The notes under the pieces were generated by a model. The model worked only from the letters and a program-made list of their open reading frames with translations. It was not told the origin of the DNA and ran no database searches. Positions 55,813 through 63,600 of a DNA stretch of 64,000 nucleotides are shown here, one piece after another. The stretch comes from Nectonema munidae (Eukaryota; Nematomorpha; Nectonematoida; Nectonematidae): assembly GCA_030549495.1 (NCBI GenBank), contig JAUIRK010000065.1:630001-694000 (forward strand). Direction: 5' to 3'. The position numbers and the translations under genes were made by a program. How positions within the stretch are numbered: position 1 is the stretch's first letter; each line of letters starts with the position of its first letter.

Positions 55813-58800
55813 CTAAAACTCAAAGAGCGCCCGCATGGACACGTAGGTCAAGCAAAAGACAGAACCACATACGTATACACTTTTTAACAAAAATGTTAAA
55901 ATAATTTAAATTTTCTTACTTAAAATTAAGTTCAATTTTCAACTTTGTATGATGATAAATATGATGAACCAATTGAAAAGTGAAAAACAAGTTGAATACT
56001 TTTAGAATATTTTTTTCACTACGTGCTAATCCTTTAGGACCACTGGGAGAAATCGAAGTATTCCTTATATTTTCAGATTGAGCTCTGCCCCTAGTACTAC
56101 TAAAAGGTTCCCAGCTATAACCTATTTCATCAGCACAGGCTAAATTTTCATCTGTATCACTTTCTTGAAAACAACTTGATTCGCTGTCGTCATCAAAAAA
56201 AGAATCGCTTGTCTCCTCCATAAAACTGCTCAATGAAGAGGATTCCATTTCAATGAGGTAGAAACTGACAATCAGAAGTTTTCAAATAAAAATGACGAGG
56301 TATTGAAAAACAAAACAAGTAAAGAAAAAAGTTAGTGAAAAGAAATGGAATCAAAAAAGGAAAATAACATTTGATCAAGCAGTTGTCACAAATCAATAAA
56401 TGTACGTTGTACACATATGATATACAGCTTCATTAGAACAATTTCAAGGTTTTTCTCACTTGATGATGGTTTGATGTAACGCGCATATGGATAAAATAGT
56501 AAATTGTTTACTATTTGATATTTTTCATCTTGCTATCATAGATGAAAGCAAACCATTTATTTGATATTAGTGAATAACCTGTATGCTACTTGGCATACAA
56601 CGAACAAAACCGATAAAATAGATTTCATAAGTGTGCGTAATCTTTATCATAGTTGTTGAAATAAATGCGGAGTAAAATGGTATATCCCTGTAAACGATGC
56701 TACAACAAAAAATGCTGTAAGGCGAAGGTTAAATGTATACTATAAAAATATTCTATGTAGAGGTTGTCTCCAGTAGTTTTGACAGAACACTGATAAGGAA
56801 GAAATATGAAGATTTTCGGTATTATACCAGTATTATTTTGAATAGTTTTAGTTGAGTGTATTTAGTATTCCTTGAATTTTTTTATGTATTATCTAAAACA
56901 TGTTAAATTACCATTGATAAAAAGAGTTAATCGCATAGTTTCTAACAATTTTCAGGGAAAAGTATATCTTCACTTTTTAGAAAAATAAGTGCTAATATTT
57001 TTCATATAAAAATAATAAAATATATTTTTTGCTTTCAAAAGTATGAAAACAAAATACCATTGTCACAATGCATGAAACTTTTCAATAATCATAATTATCA
57101 CATTTTAACTTATGCTATTCTTAGTGTTAAATCTGATAAACATTAAAGTCATTAATTGACATCTATCTGGTCTGAAGACTTTTCCAGCTTCCATTTCTTA
57201 TTTGAGTCACTACTAGTCAATGTTAACCCATTTAAGACCAAGCAAAGCAGACGATATCTAAAAAAACGCAGACGATTTATATTCAAATTCATTGAAAAAA
57301 GCAGACGAAGATGAAATTACTTATGTTCCAAAATAGGAACATTGGTCGTAAATGGGTTAATTTGCTCTGAATGCCTGCATATATTGGTATAGCCTTTGTG
57401 ATTTTAGGCCTCAACGAGCAAGGTTGATTTTATTTGAAATTATAGAGATGTATTTAAAAAGTTTTTCTTTTTTTCAAATACAAATAAAATTACGCCTGAT
57501 TTTCCAAACTATGAATTATTTCAAAAATACAAATTTATTTGACCAAAATGGTGATATTTAAATAAAAATAGAAAGAATAATCAAAGCAGGTGAACGTCTT
57601 TATAAAAAACTTTATTACAACAAAATTTAAGGTCTCTTAAATCCCGATTTCTCTTAAAATTTATCACACTACAAATGACCTCTTCTTAACAAAGTTGATA
57701 CAGTTAAAAGTAAATCCTGATTACAGCATAAAATACCCTAACATTTGTGAATACAGAAGATAGAATTTTATACGCATAATTACTTTTGGTATAGGCAAAA
57801 GAAGAAAATGGGAAAAAGCATCTGGACATTCGAAGAGAAACAACCACGAGGGCAGAGCGGTGTAAAGCTAAAAAAAGGCGCGATAGGGAAGACTTGGAAG
57901 AGTTAATACGCGATTACAATTCCATCAAAAAGGATCAGAAGAAAAAGGTTCTTTTAATACTTTTCAAAATAATATTCGACCTTTTGTGGATCCCATTTAA
58001 TTTTTGACAAGGTTGGGTGAGCGCCTCGATATACTCGTGTATCAGAAAATTGTTTTTTATCGCAGCTTTTTAATTACTCTTGTCTATCATTGACAGTCTA
58101 AAGCAGGGGTGTCCAACCCGCGGGCCGCATGCGGCCCTCTAAGAAAATGAGATAAGGTTGATGTTAAATTATATAGATATTAGTTTATAAAAATTTCAAC
58201 AAATTTGTTATAAAAACTTTAAGTTTCTATCAAAATATAGATAGGATTATGATTTTTAAAATATCATTGGAGCTTAAACAAATTTTTTCTAACTTTTATC
58301 TGAACATTTTGAATTTAAAACTTCAGGGAGAAACAAGTATGATAGTTGAAATGAATGATAATGTAACTGCTTTCAAGATAAAATTAAAAATTTGGAGAAA
58401 AGATCTAGAAATGAAAAATTTGGAACATTTTCCTTTTTTAAAATCTCTATTTGTAATAAATGGAGAGGCTTTATCAGAATGTGTTGATTACATTGATGTT
58501 CTTTTCAATGAATTCGATAGAAGATTCAAAGACCTCAAATCATTAAAATCTGATTTTGAGTTATTTGTAGATCCTTTCAATTTCGACGTTAGTCAATTGA
58601 ATGAAAATATTCAAATGGAAATAGTTGATCTTCAATGCAATACCATGCTGAAGAAAACGTTTGAAACTTTGGGTATTCCCAAATTCTACTCAAGTCTTGA
58701 TGGAAGCCAGTTTCCAAAGCTGATTCATTTGGTCAAAAAAATAGTTTGTATGTTTGGGAGTACGTATAAATGCGAGAAATTTTTTTCACTGATGAAGCTT

Positions 58801-60346
58801 AACAAAAATTATTTGCGCACAAGACTGACCGATGAAAACTTAAAATCTTCTCTACGGATAGCTGCATCAAATAAAATCAAACCACAAATTGACGTTTTGG
58901 CAAAAGACAAAAGATGTCAAAGAAGCTCTCAATGATACAAGTGAACTGTAAATAGATTACAAGTATTAATTCACTTAATATAAAATAGCGTATTGACACA
59001 TTAATCCCAATGTTTTCATTTGAAAAATTTGAATTTGAATTATTTGTAAAAGTGAGAGACAGCTTTTATAAATAAAAATAACTCTTTCAATTAACTACTC
59101 ATTTTATGTTTAATTTTCATAAAAATTGTGATAATCAGTAATCAGGATAAAAAAGTTTCTGATAAATATTTTATAAAAAAATTATTGTTATTTTTTTAAA
59201 TAGGTGCGGCCCGACCGTGTCCAATAACTTTTCTAAATGGCCCGCTGCTTGTTTTAGTTGGACATCCCTGGTCTAAAGGATTAATGGCCTTCTCATTCAC
59301 TAAAAAACTTTTGAGCGTCCTGTTTAGCTAGCCAGTGAGTGGTCGGTGTTTACACTTAGTAGTCCACATTTAGCATCCTCCTTATAAATTAATATTTTGT
59401 ACCATTTTTCTTTACCCGATTTATTTTAAGTATGTTTTCAATGCGTATCTAAAAAATATTTTTTTATTTATTCCCGCGCATATTTTTATTTAAATGTAGA
59501 TTTTTAAAAATAACGAAGTTTTGATTCAGTGGTTTGCAAGGATTCAAACTATAAGACCAGTGTTTCCTAATGTAGGAAGTGTTGTCGCCCGTTGCGTTAG
59601 ACTACTGAGGTAGAGGTCATGCTGTTGAAAGTATTGTGTTTTACTTTCAGCGTGGCCCTCAATTTTGAAATCACCTCATGTTTACCAAGCCACGTAGCCA
59701 GAAATGGGGATTTGGCTCGAGTCCCACCGTCAAAAAATAGAAACTCACTAATCTCAAGCTCAAGATACTAATATTAGCGTTATGCAAGTCCACCCTTAAT
59801 GATTTTTGAGCATGGGCAAAATACTAATAAGCGCATTATCATACACTCTAGAGTGTCTCCCTCCACGTGTACAAGTTTGTTATCTCTAAGAGTGCGTTCT
59901 TTGAAGAGGCATTAGTCCTTGCTTGTGAGCCTGAATAGATGTTAGATTAATTGATTTTATGCAAGGTAAAAATAACGATAACATGTTTCCTCCTTTTTAT
60001 ACGTTCCTATAATTCGATACTAGCGCAATTTCCGGGTTTTCGGCTTGATCCTGCTCTACGCGTTTAATTCAAATTCTGAATCTTCCTGCATCATTTGAAT
60101 TCTTTTCAAAGCGCTTACTACTCATCCAGAACAATATGAATTGCGATAGAAATTAGCAATTGAGGCCTATTTTTTTTATCTACGTTAAGATATTCACTAG
60201 TAGTACGATTTTAATCATCTGTATCCTTCTGATTAACTAAATATTTTTTACCAAATTTTATATTTTTTTAGAGATCAAAGAAAAGCTTCAATGATAATTT
60301 TAACCTCTTTTCTGAAACAAACTCCAAGAAGTTCAAAAAAAGTTGA
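41086..60346 (+). CDS. DDX55: DEAD-box ATP-dependent RNA helicase DDX55 (Spb4 type), 9 exons, 628 aa
   Basis: The family (yeast Spb4, human DDX55) is a nucleolar RNA helicase needed for 60S subunit maturation. Exons: 41086-41187, 43112-43249, 46025-46441, 47026-47251, 48031-48296, 48343-48500, 50889-51240, 57795-57947 and 60272-60346. Every border has GT..AG and all phases agree (1887 nt, 629 codons with stop). Motifs: Q motif SWKEINPAIDEDIIEYLK..PTPVQ (res 6-34), Walker A ATGSGKT (52-58), PTRELA (88-93), TPGR (158-161), DEAD (185-188), SAT (216-218), ARGID (362-366) and HRCGRTAR (387-394). The Spb4-type C-terminal domain follows (LKAFVSTVRAYSEIR, LLHLPNMPELR, IPFKD), then a Lys-rich tail. 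Human DDX55 is 600 residues. The first ATG fits the family start. The last two exons are less conserved but keep phase and composition. Confidence 0.9.
41188..43111. other. DDX55 intron 1
   Basis: 1.9 kb of AT-rich DNA. No gene or repeat was recognised inside it. Confidence 0.7.
43112..43249 (+). CDS. DDX55: DDX55 exon 2
   Basis: Acceptor gttgttag|GCG, donor ACGAG|gtaaca; 46 codons, phase 0 on both sides. Begins ASSIALFLKKKDVAVQAATG and carries the Walker A loop. Confidence 0.9.
44250..44385 (+). mobile_element. tRNA-derived SINE in DDX55 intron 2
   Basis: Contains ggttggttgagatgatgg (A-box region), attcgattcctc (decayed B box) and the family tail catagtttgatataagcgg...caatgaaaacac. The order matches the copy at 40472-40611 throughout. 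No clear target-site duplication was found. Confidence 0.6.
45649..45670 (+). repeat. Poly(G) run, 22 bases, in DDX55 intron 2
   Basis: Uninterrupted G run followed by tcgtcgtccccacccc. It could form a G-quadruplex in the pre-mRNA, and its length is likely variable or poorly sequenced. Confidence 0.9.
46025..46441 (+). CDS. DDX55: DDX55 exon 3
   Basis: Acceptor cttttgcag|ATC; donor CAA|gtcatt (weak but in phase 0). Its 139 codons carry motifs Ia, GG, Ib, DEAD and SAT. The open frame continues 66 bases into the intron with no homology. Confidence 0.9.
47026..47251 (+). CDS. DDX55: DDX55 exon 4
   Basis: Acceptor ttattaatag|ACT; donor GGAAA|gtaaaa, phase 1. Codes TKEVRLLIRAGLINPTFVSV and the RecA1-RecA2 linker (GLVNYFLETKSCDKVNIFYN). 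The split codon is completed by AG at the next exon. Confidence 0.85.
47252..48030. other. DDX55 intron 4
   Basis: 779 bases of non-coding AT-rich DNA; nothing recognised. Confidence 0.7.
48031..48296 (+). CDS. DDX55: DDX55 exon 5
   Basis: Acceptor tttttgatag|AG (completes a codon), donor CCAGAG|gttttt, phase 0. Codes RecA2: KVLVFFSNCHSVDYF, CTDIAARGIDIPDLHWVL. The usual His-Gly-Lys after the fourth strand is His-Arg-Lys (LHRKLTPSKR). Confidence 0.9.
48343..48500 (+). CDS. DDX55: DDX55 exon 6
   Basis: Follows a 46-base intron (48297-48342) ending attctcttttag|ACG. Begins TYIHRCGRTARYDKKGCSL (motif VI). The donor CTTGC|gtaatt in phase 2 avoids a stop that would otherwise be formed at 48501. 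Confidence 0.88.
48501..50888. other. DDX55 intron 6
   Basis: 2.4 kb of AT-rich DNA. No gene or clear repeat was recognised. Confidence 0.65.
50889..51240 (+). CDS. DDX55: DDX55 exon 7 (Spb4-type C-terminal domain)
   Basis: Acceptor ttttaaatag|G completes the split Ala codon. Codes FRKALACDRSLYLLSLKAFV, NIVFRLRELSVEEVATAYGL, LHLPNMPELRRRG, IPFKDAQAEKERLVKLES. The donor TTG|gtatta is in phase 0; reading on reaches a stop at 51297. Confidence 0.88.
51640..52190 (-). pseudogene. hAT transposase N-terminal remnant (GTF2IRD2/EPM2AIP1-like)
   Basis: The minus strand from 52190 reads VCFFVANDTGLPVCLICDEK, then a stop (TGA, probably once Trp), then NVERHFRNKHIDFATADERK, a BED-like C-x2-C...H-x4-H finger. 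The next part, in the frame 52057-51833, has TSSFVAIQEIVKRDKPVTDC and FLKESFIRISEQLF, and frames after that read FSIACDGSTDL (the hAT first catalytic block). This N-terminal layout is typical of GTF2IRD2-like hAT transposases. Stops and shifts make it dead; the C-terminal part is absent on this strand. Confidence 0.65.
52420..52500 (+). mobile_element. Terminus of a pogo/Tigger-like DNA transposon
   Basis: Begins CAGTTGAACCTCAATAATCC directly after a TA dinucleotide, then cgaacgac...ttttctggataaac. This matches the CAGTxxAxxCTCxxTAATCCG style of pogo/Tigger termini with TA target sites. The opposite end was not found, so it is an incomplete remnant. Confidence 0.5.
52828..52960 (-). mobile_element. 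piggyBac-type MITE (133 bp), orientation opposite to 57223
   Basis: TTAA at 52828-52831 and 52957-52960 with termini CCCATTTACGG... and ...CTTGGCCATGGG. Read on the minus strand it follows the copy at 57223-57360 block by block, including three GCAGACGA-like motifs and the ggaacat hairpin near one end. Confidence 0.75.
53220..53714 (+). pseudogene. hAT transposase C-terminal remnant
   Basis: 53305-53364 reads AFGILSIFGSTYLCEKVFFK, the GSTYxCExxFS block of the hAT dimerisation domain, followed in other frames by a decayed RxRLTDE-like region. The right border GGTTGCCAGACACTG at ~53714 resembles a hAT terminus. It is on the opposite strand from the N-terminal remnant at 51640-52190, so the two are different insertions. 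Confidence 0.55.
53911..53934 (+). repeat. 24-bp direct repeat left of the piggyBac gene
   Basis: TTAAATGTATACTATAAAAA plus TATT, identical to 56729-56752 in the same orientation. It starts with TTAA. Confidence 0.7.
54150..54312 (+). mobile_element. tRNA-derived SINE in DDX55 intron 7
   Basis: A-box region ggctgataggtagaggcg, a good B box gggttcgaatcccgg (54206-54220), and the family tail ending catgaaacaccctgtc followed by an A run. Best-preserved tRNA head of the three copies in the window. It is not a tRNA gene: the acceptor and anticodon stems do not close. Confidence 0.7.
54366..56248 (-). CDS. piggyBac-family transposase, two exons, 553 aa
   Basis: Exon 1 is 56248-55920 and exon 2 is 55698-54366. 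The 221-base intron has donor AA|GTAAGA and acceptor cttttttttag|G, and joining keeps the frame (1662 nt). Protein: acidic Ser/Asp/Glu N-terminus (res ~1-45), then the piggyBac core. The catalytic aspartates are in TIDEQLVSFRG (D221), IGIFMDRFFTS (D299) and KCGVDVGNRM (D408), followed by the conserved RRWPMALF. A C-terminal Cys-rich finger follows (CFLCLPRKK...CSKCSHQTCKLH). The fourth acidic residue often seen three after D408 is Asn here. The length equals typical transposases (~550-600). No stop or frameshift is present, so it may be recent, active or domesticated. It lies antisense in DDX55 intron 7. No flanking TTAA inverted termini of its own were identified. Confidence 0.88.
55699..55919 (-). 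other. Intron of the piggyBac transposase gene with a (TG)36 tract
   Basis: GT..AG intron on the minus strand. Plus-strand (AC)n fills 55739-55810, 72 bases. The open frame extending upstream of exon 2 through this tract gives a Cys-Val repeat, which is an artefact of reading the microsatellite. Confidence 0.8.
55739..55810 (+). repeat. (AC)36 microsatellite
   Basis: Perfect dinucleotide repeat of 72 bases inside the transposase intron. Likely polymorphic. Confidence 0.95.
56729..56752 (+). repeat. 24-bp direct repeat right of the piggyBac gene
   Basis: Identical to 53911-53934, same orientation, 2818 bases apart. The sequence on both sides differs. Confidence 0.7.
57223..57360 (+). mobile_element. 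piggyBac-type MITE (138 bp)
   Basis: TTAA at both ends (57223-57226, 57357-57360). Left terminus CCCATTTAAGACCAAGC, right terminus GGTCGTAAATGGG, giving imperfect inverted ends. Inside are three GCAGACGA repeats and a hairpin around ttccaaaataggaa. Non-coding. It lies 975 bases upstream of the piggyBac transposase start codon. Confidence 0.8.
57795..57947 (+). CDS. DDX55: DDX55 exon 8 (Lys-rich tail)
   Basis: Acceptor tttggtatag|GCA, donor AAAAAG|gttctt, 51 codons in phase 0. Codes AKEENGKKHLDIRRE...AERCKAKKRRDREDLEELIR, like the charged C-terminal region of DDX55 (K-rich, then DMEELLxD). Placed on composition, phase and splice signals; conservation is low. Confidence 0.7.
58104..59270 (+). 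mobile_element. hAT element, internally deleted (1167 bp), with 8-bp TSD
   Basis: Flanked by GTCTAAAG at 58096-58103 and 59271-59278. The ends CAGGGGTGTCCAACCCGCGG and, inverted, CAGGGATGTCCAACTAAAAC are typical hAT termini with an 8-bp duplication. Between them lies only the 3' half of a transposase gene. It is therefore a non-autonomous derivative that still has both ends. Confidence 0.9.
58249..58935 (+). pseudogene. hAT transposase C-terminal half (GTF2IRD2-like)
   Basis: 228 open codons: LNLKLQGETSMIVEMNDNVT, AFKIKLKIWRKDLEMKNLEH, FPFLKSL, then DLQCNTMLKKTFETLGIPKF and the dimerisation block CMFGSTYKCEKFFSLMKLNK followed by LRTRLTDENLKSSLRIAAS. This corresponds to the last third of GTF2IRD2/ZBED-type hAT transposases (full length ~600 residues). 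The BED finger and the first catalytic residues are missing, so the product cannot transpose on its own. The intact frame suggests the deletion is fairly recent. Confidence 0.8.
60272..60346 (+). CDS. DDX55: DDX55 exon 9 (terminal)
   Basis: Acceptor atttttttag|AGA; codes RSKKSFNDNFNLFSETNSKK FKKS and a TGA. Chosen because it is the only phase-0 acceptor found that gives a Lys-rich end next to a poly(A) signal. The sequence is not conserved. Confidence 0.55.
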   Translation, partial: RSKKSFNDNFNLFSETNSKKFKKS

Positions 60347-60352
60347 AATAAA
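60347..60352 (+). terminator. DDX55: DDX55 poly(A) signal
   Basis: AATAAA directly after the DDX55 stop codon (TGA 60344-60346). A second AATAAA occurs near 60463. Confidence 0.6.
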
Positions 60353-60532
60353 TTTTTGTATTTCACATTTTTGTTTTGAATTTAAGCAAATGAATTTGTA
60401 TTCAATTATTTATTCATGTTCTATACAAATGTTTGTGTTAAATTGATACGGTTTTTTTCCAAAAATAAACTGATTTTTAATAAATTCAATATTCTTACGA
60501 TGATTGAAGAACATTTACTATTTCAAAATATA

Positions 60533-60538
60533 TTTATT
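60533..60538 (-). terminator. BRCA2: BRCA2 poly(A) signal
   Basis: Plus-strand TTTATT, i.e. AATAAA on the minus strand, 138 bases beyond the BRCA2 stop. It faces the DDX55 signal 180 bases away. Confidence 0.5.
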
Positions 60539-60675
60539 CTTTAAAGATTATTAACTTTTCCATTGAGGAAAAGAAGACTAGTTAACGAAGTGTGTAAAAA
60601 TTAGATTTATATAAATTAGATAGACGATTTTCAGTGTATTAAACATAGAGTACAAAGTTTTTGAAGATTGATAAT

Positions 60676-63600
60676 TTAAAAGCTTGAGATTCGAGCAATT
60701 TGATTGGCTAAAACCGATTTGAGCTTTATCTGTGACATGGAAGAAAAATAAGTCTTATCAAGGATATCATATTCAAACTTTTTGAGCGCAGACCTCATAT
60801 ACTCCTGTCTTGGATTTGATGAAAATGTTGTATGTGAAGATGCATTTAAAACACAATCAATGCCAGAACGTTTTTCACAACAGACCTCTAAATTAGAAAC
60901 ACCAATCAAACTTCCTAGTTTTAAATTTTTCGCAAATGATGCTGAAGAAAGAGATGATTGGTTCGATCGAGTCAAATTCATTTTTATGCAAATGAACTGC
61001 ATACTCTTGCTAGATAAGTAGAGTAATCTTTCTCCAATGAACAACGTTACACAACCAATTACATCAACTTCACAACAATTCGACAATTGGTCAAGCATAG
61101 CATAATCCGAAATGGCTGTTCGCGAAGTAAAATTGGAGAAAAGATTATTTTCAGCACTTGGTTGAATTCTTGTCTGCTTCCCCGTACTCAATTTGATAGG
61201 AGGAAAGGAAGTAAAATCCTTGGATACCAATAAATGATAGGCGTCGTAATCCTGGCCTTCTTTTAGCCAAGAAAGAGCTTCTTCGTCCACTCGCCATATG
61301 TTGAGAATGACTCCATTCGTACACGATCCATCGTTGATACGCAGTGTTAAAAGTGGAACAGGAGGAGGAAACTCATCTTCGCTTAAGTCCCCTCTTTCAA
61401 CGGAAACTCGGCTTTTCCCTACACACGATTTAGGATCGGAAGACTTATTAGATTTTTTGGTAATGAAAGAAAGGGGGTATATTCGGTGAACTTTGAAGCG
61501 TAGGAAGTATACAACACCGCCATCAGGTAAAATGGAATGAATTGGAAATGATGGAGGCTGCTTCAGTTTTAAAAATCCCAACTTCGTCCACCATCTTGCT
61601 CTTCTTAAACAATTGCAGAATATCTTAAGACACACGTCCTCATTTTGTTCTAAGGGAGCGCAGTGTGTTCCACAAAATTGAGCACCACACAAAACTATTT
61701 TACAACCAAGAAATAGTTTGCCTCTTGAAATCATATAACTTATGACCGGATCACAAACACATTTAATACAGTAAAAGCCATCACTCAACCAGATCAAGCA
61801 GTTTGATTGGTTCACCTGACAGTCAATCCTATTTATAAATAAACACATTGGTAGGAAGGAGGGGGAATCACCTTGAAGAATAGCAGCAACACAACTTTTA
61901 CAACATCGTTCAACTTCACAGTCATACCTATATCTTAGCTGAGATAAAATATTGTCGGGTGTTAAGGCTGTAGATGTAAAATTTTGGGGAAACATCCTTT
62001 CATACGATAACAATTTCAATATAATGAAATAGTAGTGATTCTGCGTCCATTCAATAGAAATTTGACACTTTTCAACACCTGAAAGTTGACAGAGTAGATC
62101 GTGGAATTTATCCTTATCGAAAGAATAAGAAGGAATATTGATTTCTGAATTCTTTAAATCAATCCTGATTCCTTCACTAAAAGCGTAGGACACGACTCCT
62201 TTACTTTCTCTTAATTCAAGCTGGCTCACTTCCAACTCATACTTTGGCAAATCGCAAAAAGAGTGACAAAAGGGAAGACACATTTTTTGCATCTTCAAAT
62301 TTTTGAGTGAAACTAATTTCTTCTTTTCTCTCAATAACCGTTTCAATTTTATTAAAAAACCATAATCACTTTTTTTGCTACTCCTTTTCTCGTTTTGAAT
62401 GATTTCCTTTAAAATCTCCTTTTGGTCATTCACGCTATCACTAAATAAAATTTCTGGTGGTATCGATTTTATTTGCTCGCTAATTCTTTTAAAGTTTGTA
62501 GAACTCAATGAATTTCCTTCCCTCTGTAAAGCTGGATTTGGTCGTGACTTCAAAAAAGGTTGATTCAATTCACAAAAAAGAAAGCCTTCATTGAAAAGAC
62601 TGGGGTTAAGACTGATGAATTCATCCATGCTTTCATGAGTTTCGAAATCACGTTTTAATTCTTCAGCGTCAGTTGCCCAAGAACAAACCTTTTTATTCAC
62701 ACTCGTTAAGCATGTCCCTCGTCCTTCATCAAAAACTTGATACGCTGCATCCATTTTTTGATTTAACGAGTCTGATAAAACTTGAGTATTTTGATTTACC
62801 AAATTTCTAGATATCTCTAAGGCATCTTTGGATACACTAACAGTGTGACCACTTGCTGTTTTAAACAAACTGGATTCATTTTTAATATCTCCCTTCTTAT
62901 GATTCCTTCTTTCATCCAAAATACATTTATTATCGAAAGACTGTAATAAGGGCTGAGAATCTAATCTCGATAATTTTTCCTTAGCTTCTATTAAGGATTT
63001 ATGTGATATAGAAACATTTTTTCCAGAAGCAGTCTGAAACAGTTTGGAGATATCAATAGAATTAAATGATTGTTTCCCGCTATCATTCTCAAGTTTTTCT
63101 CTATCGTCATTACAACTTTGATTAACTTGCTTTACTCTTTCAGATTTTTCATCTGGAGAATCTTTCATTGTTTTAAAGTTTAAAAGATTTTTACCCTTTT
63201 CTAAAGAATCATTGGAAACACACACATTGTTTCCACTAGCTGTTTTAAACAGACACATACGCTTATTTTCTTTGCCTTCTGCTTCACTACTGAAGTAATT
63301 TTTTTTACTATTCTTAGAAATACTGATTATATCGAAACCACTGTGAAATAGTTTCGGTTCTACCGTTGATAGAGTTTCTTTGGCTTTAATCAAAGAGTCA
63401 GGAGATATTGAAACTTGTTTTCCAGAAGCTGTTTGAAATGGTGAACCAATAGCACTCGAATTATATGAATGTTCGCCTATGTTTATTTTAACTGCTGCTT
63501 TATTGTCATTTATACAATAATATTCTTTCATTGGTTTCAATGTTCTACAATCTTTGTCTAAAAAACACGTATGTTCTTTCTTTTCGATCTTCAAAAAATC

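Larger units (their letters stand above)
51241..57794. other. DDX55 intron 7 (6.6 kb) with nested transposons
   Basis: Contains, left to right, a hAT N-terminal remnant, a pogo-like terminus, a piggyBac-type MITE, a hAT C-terminal remnant, a SINE, an intact antisense piggyBac transposase gene and a second MITE in opposite orientation. Confidence 0.75.
57948..60271. other. DDX55 intron 8
   Basis: Holds the hAT deletion derivative (58104-59270). The rest is AT-rich. A B-box-like ggctcgagtccc at 59714-59725 hints at another decayed SINE. Confidence 0.6.

Noticed and set aside
55699-55823. Cys-Val dipeptide repeat at the N-terminus of the long piggyBac frame
   Set aside because: It is the (AC)36 microsatellite read in frame. 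A GT..AG intron removes it and joins a proper acidic N-terminal exon.
59570-59730. Possible fourth SINE (B-box-like ggctcgagtccc at 59714)
   Set aside because: No A box at the expected distance and no family tail, so kept only as a remark.
61298-61489. Plus-strand open frames inside BRCA2
   Set aside because: Antisense shadows of the BRCA2 coding exon without features of their own.
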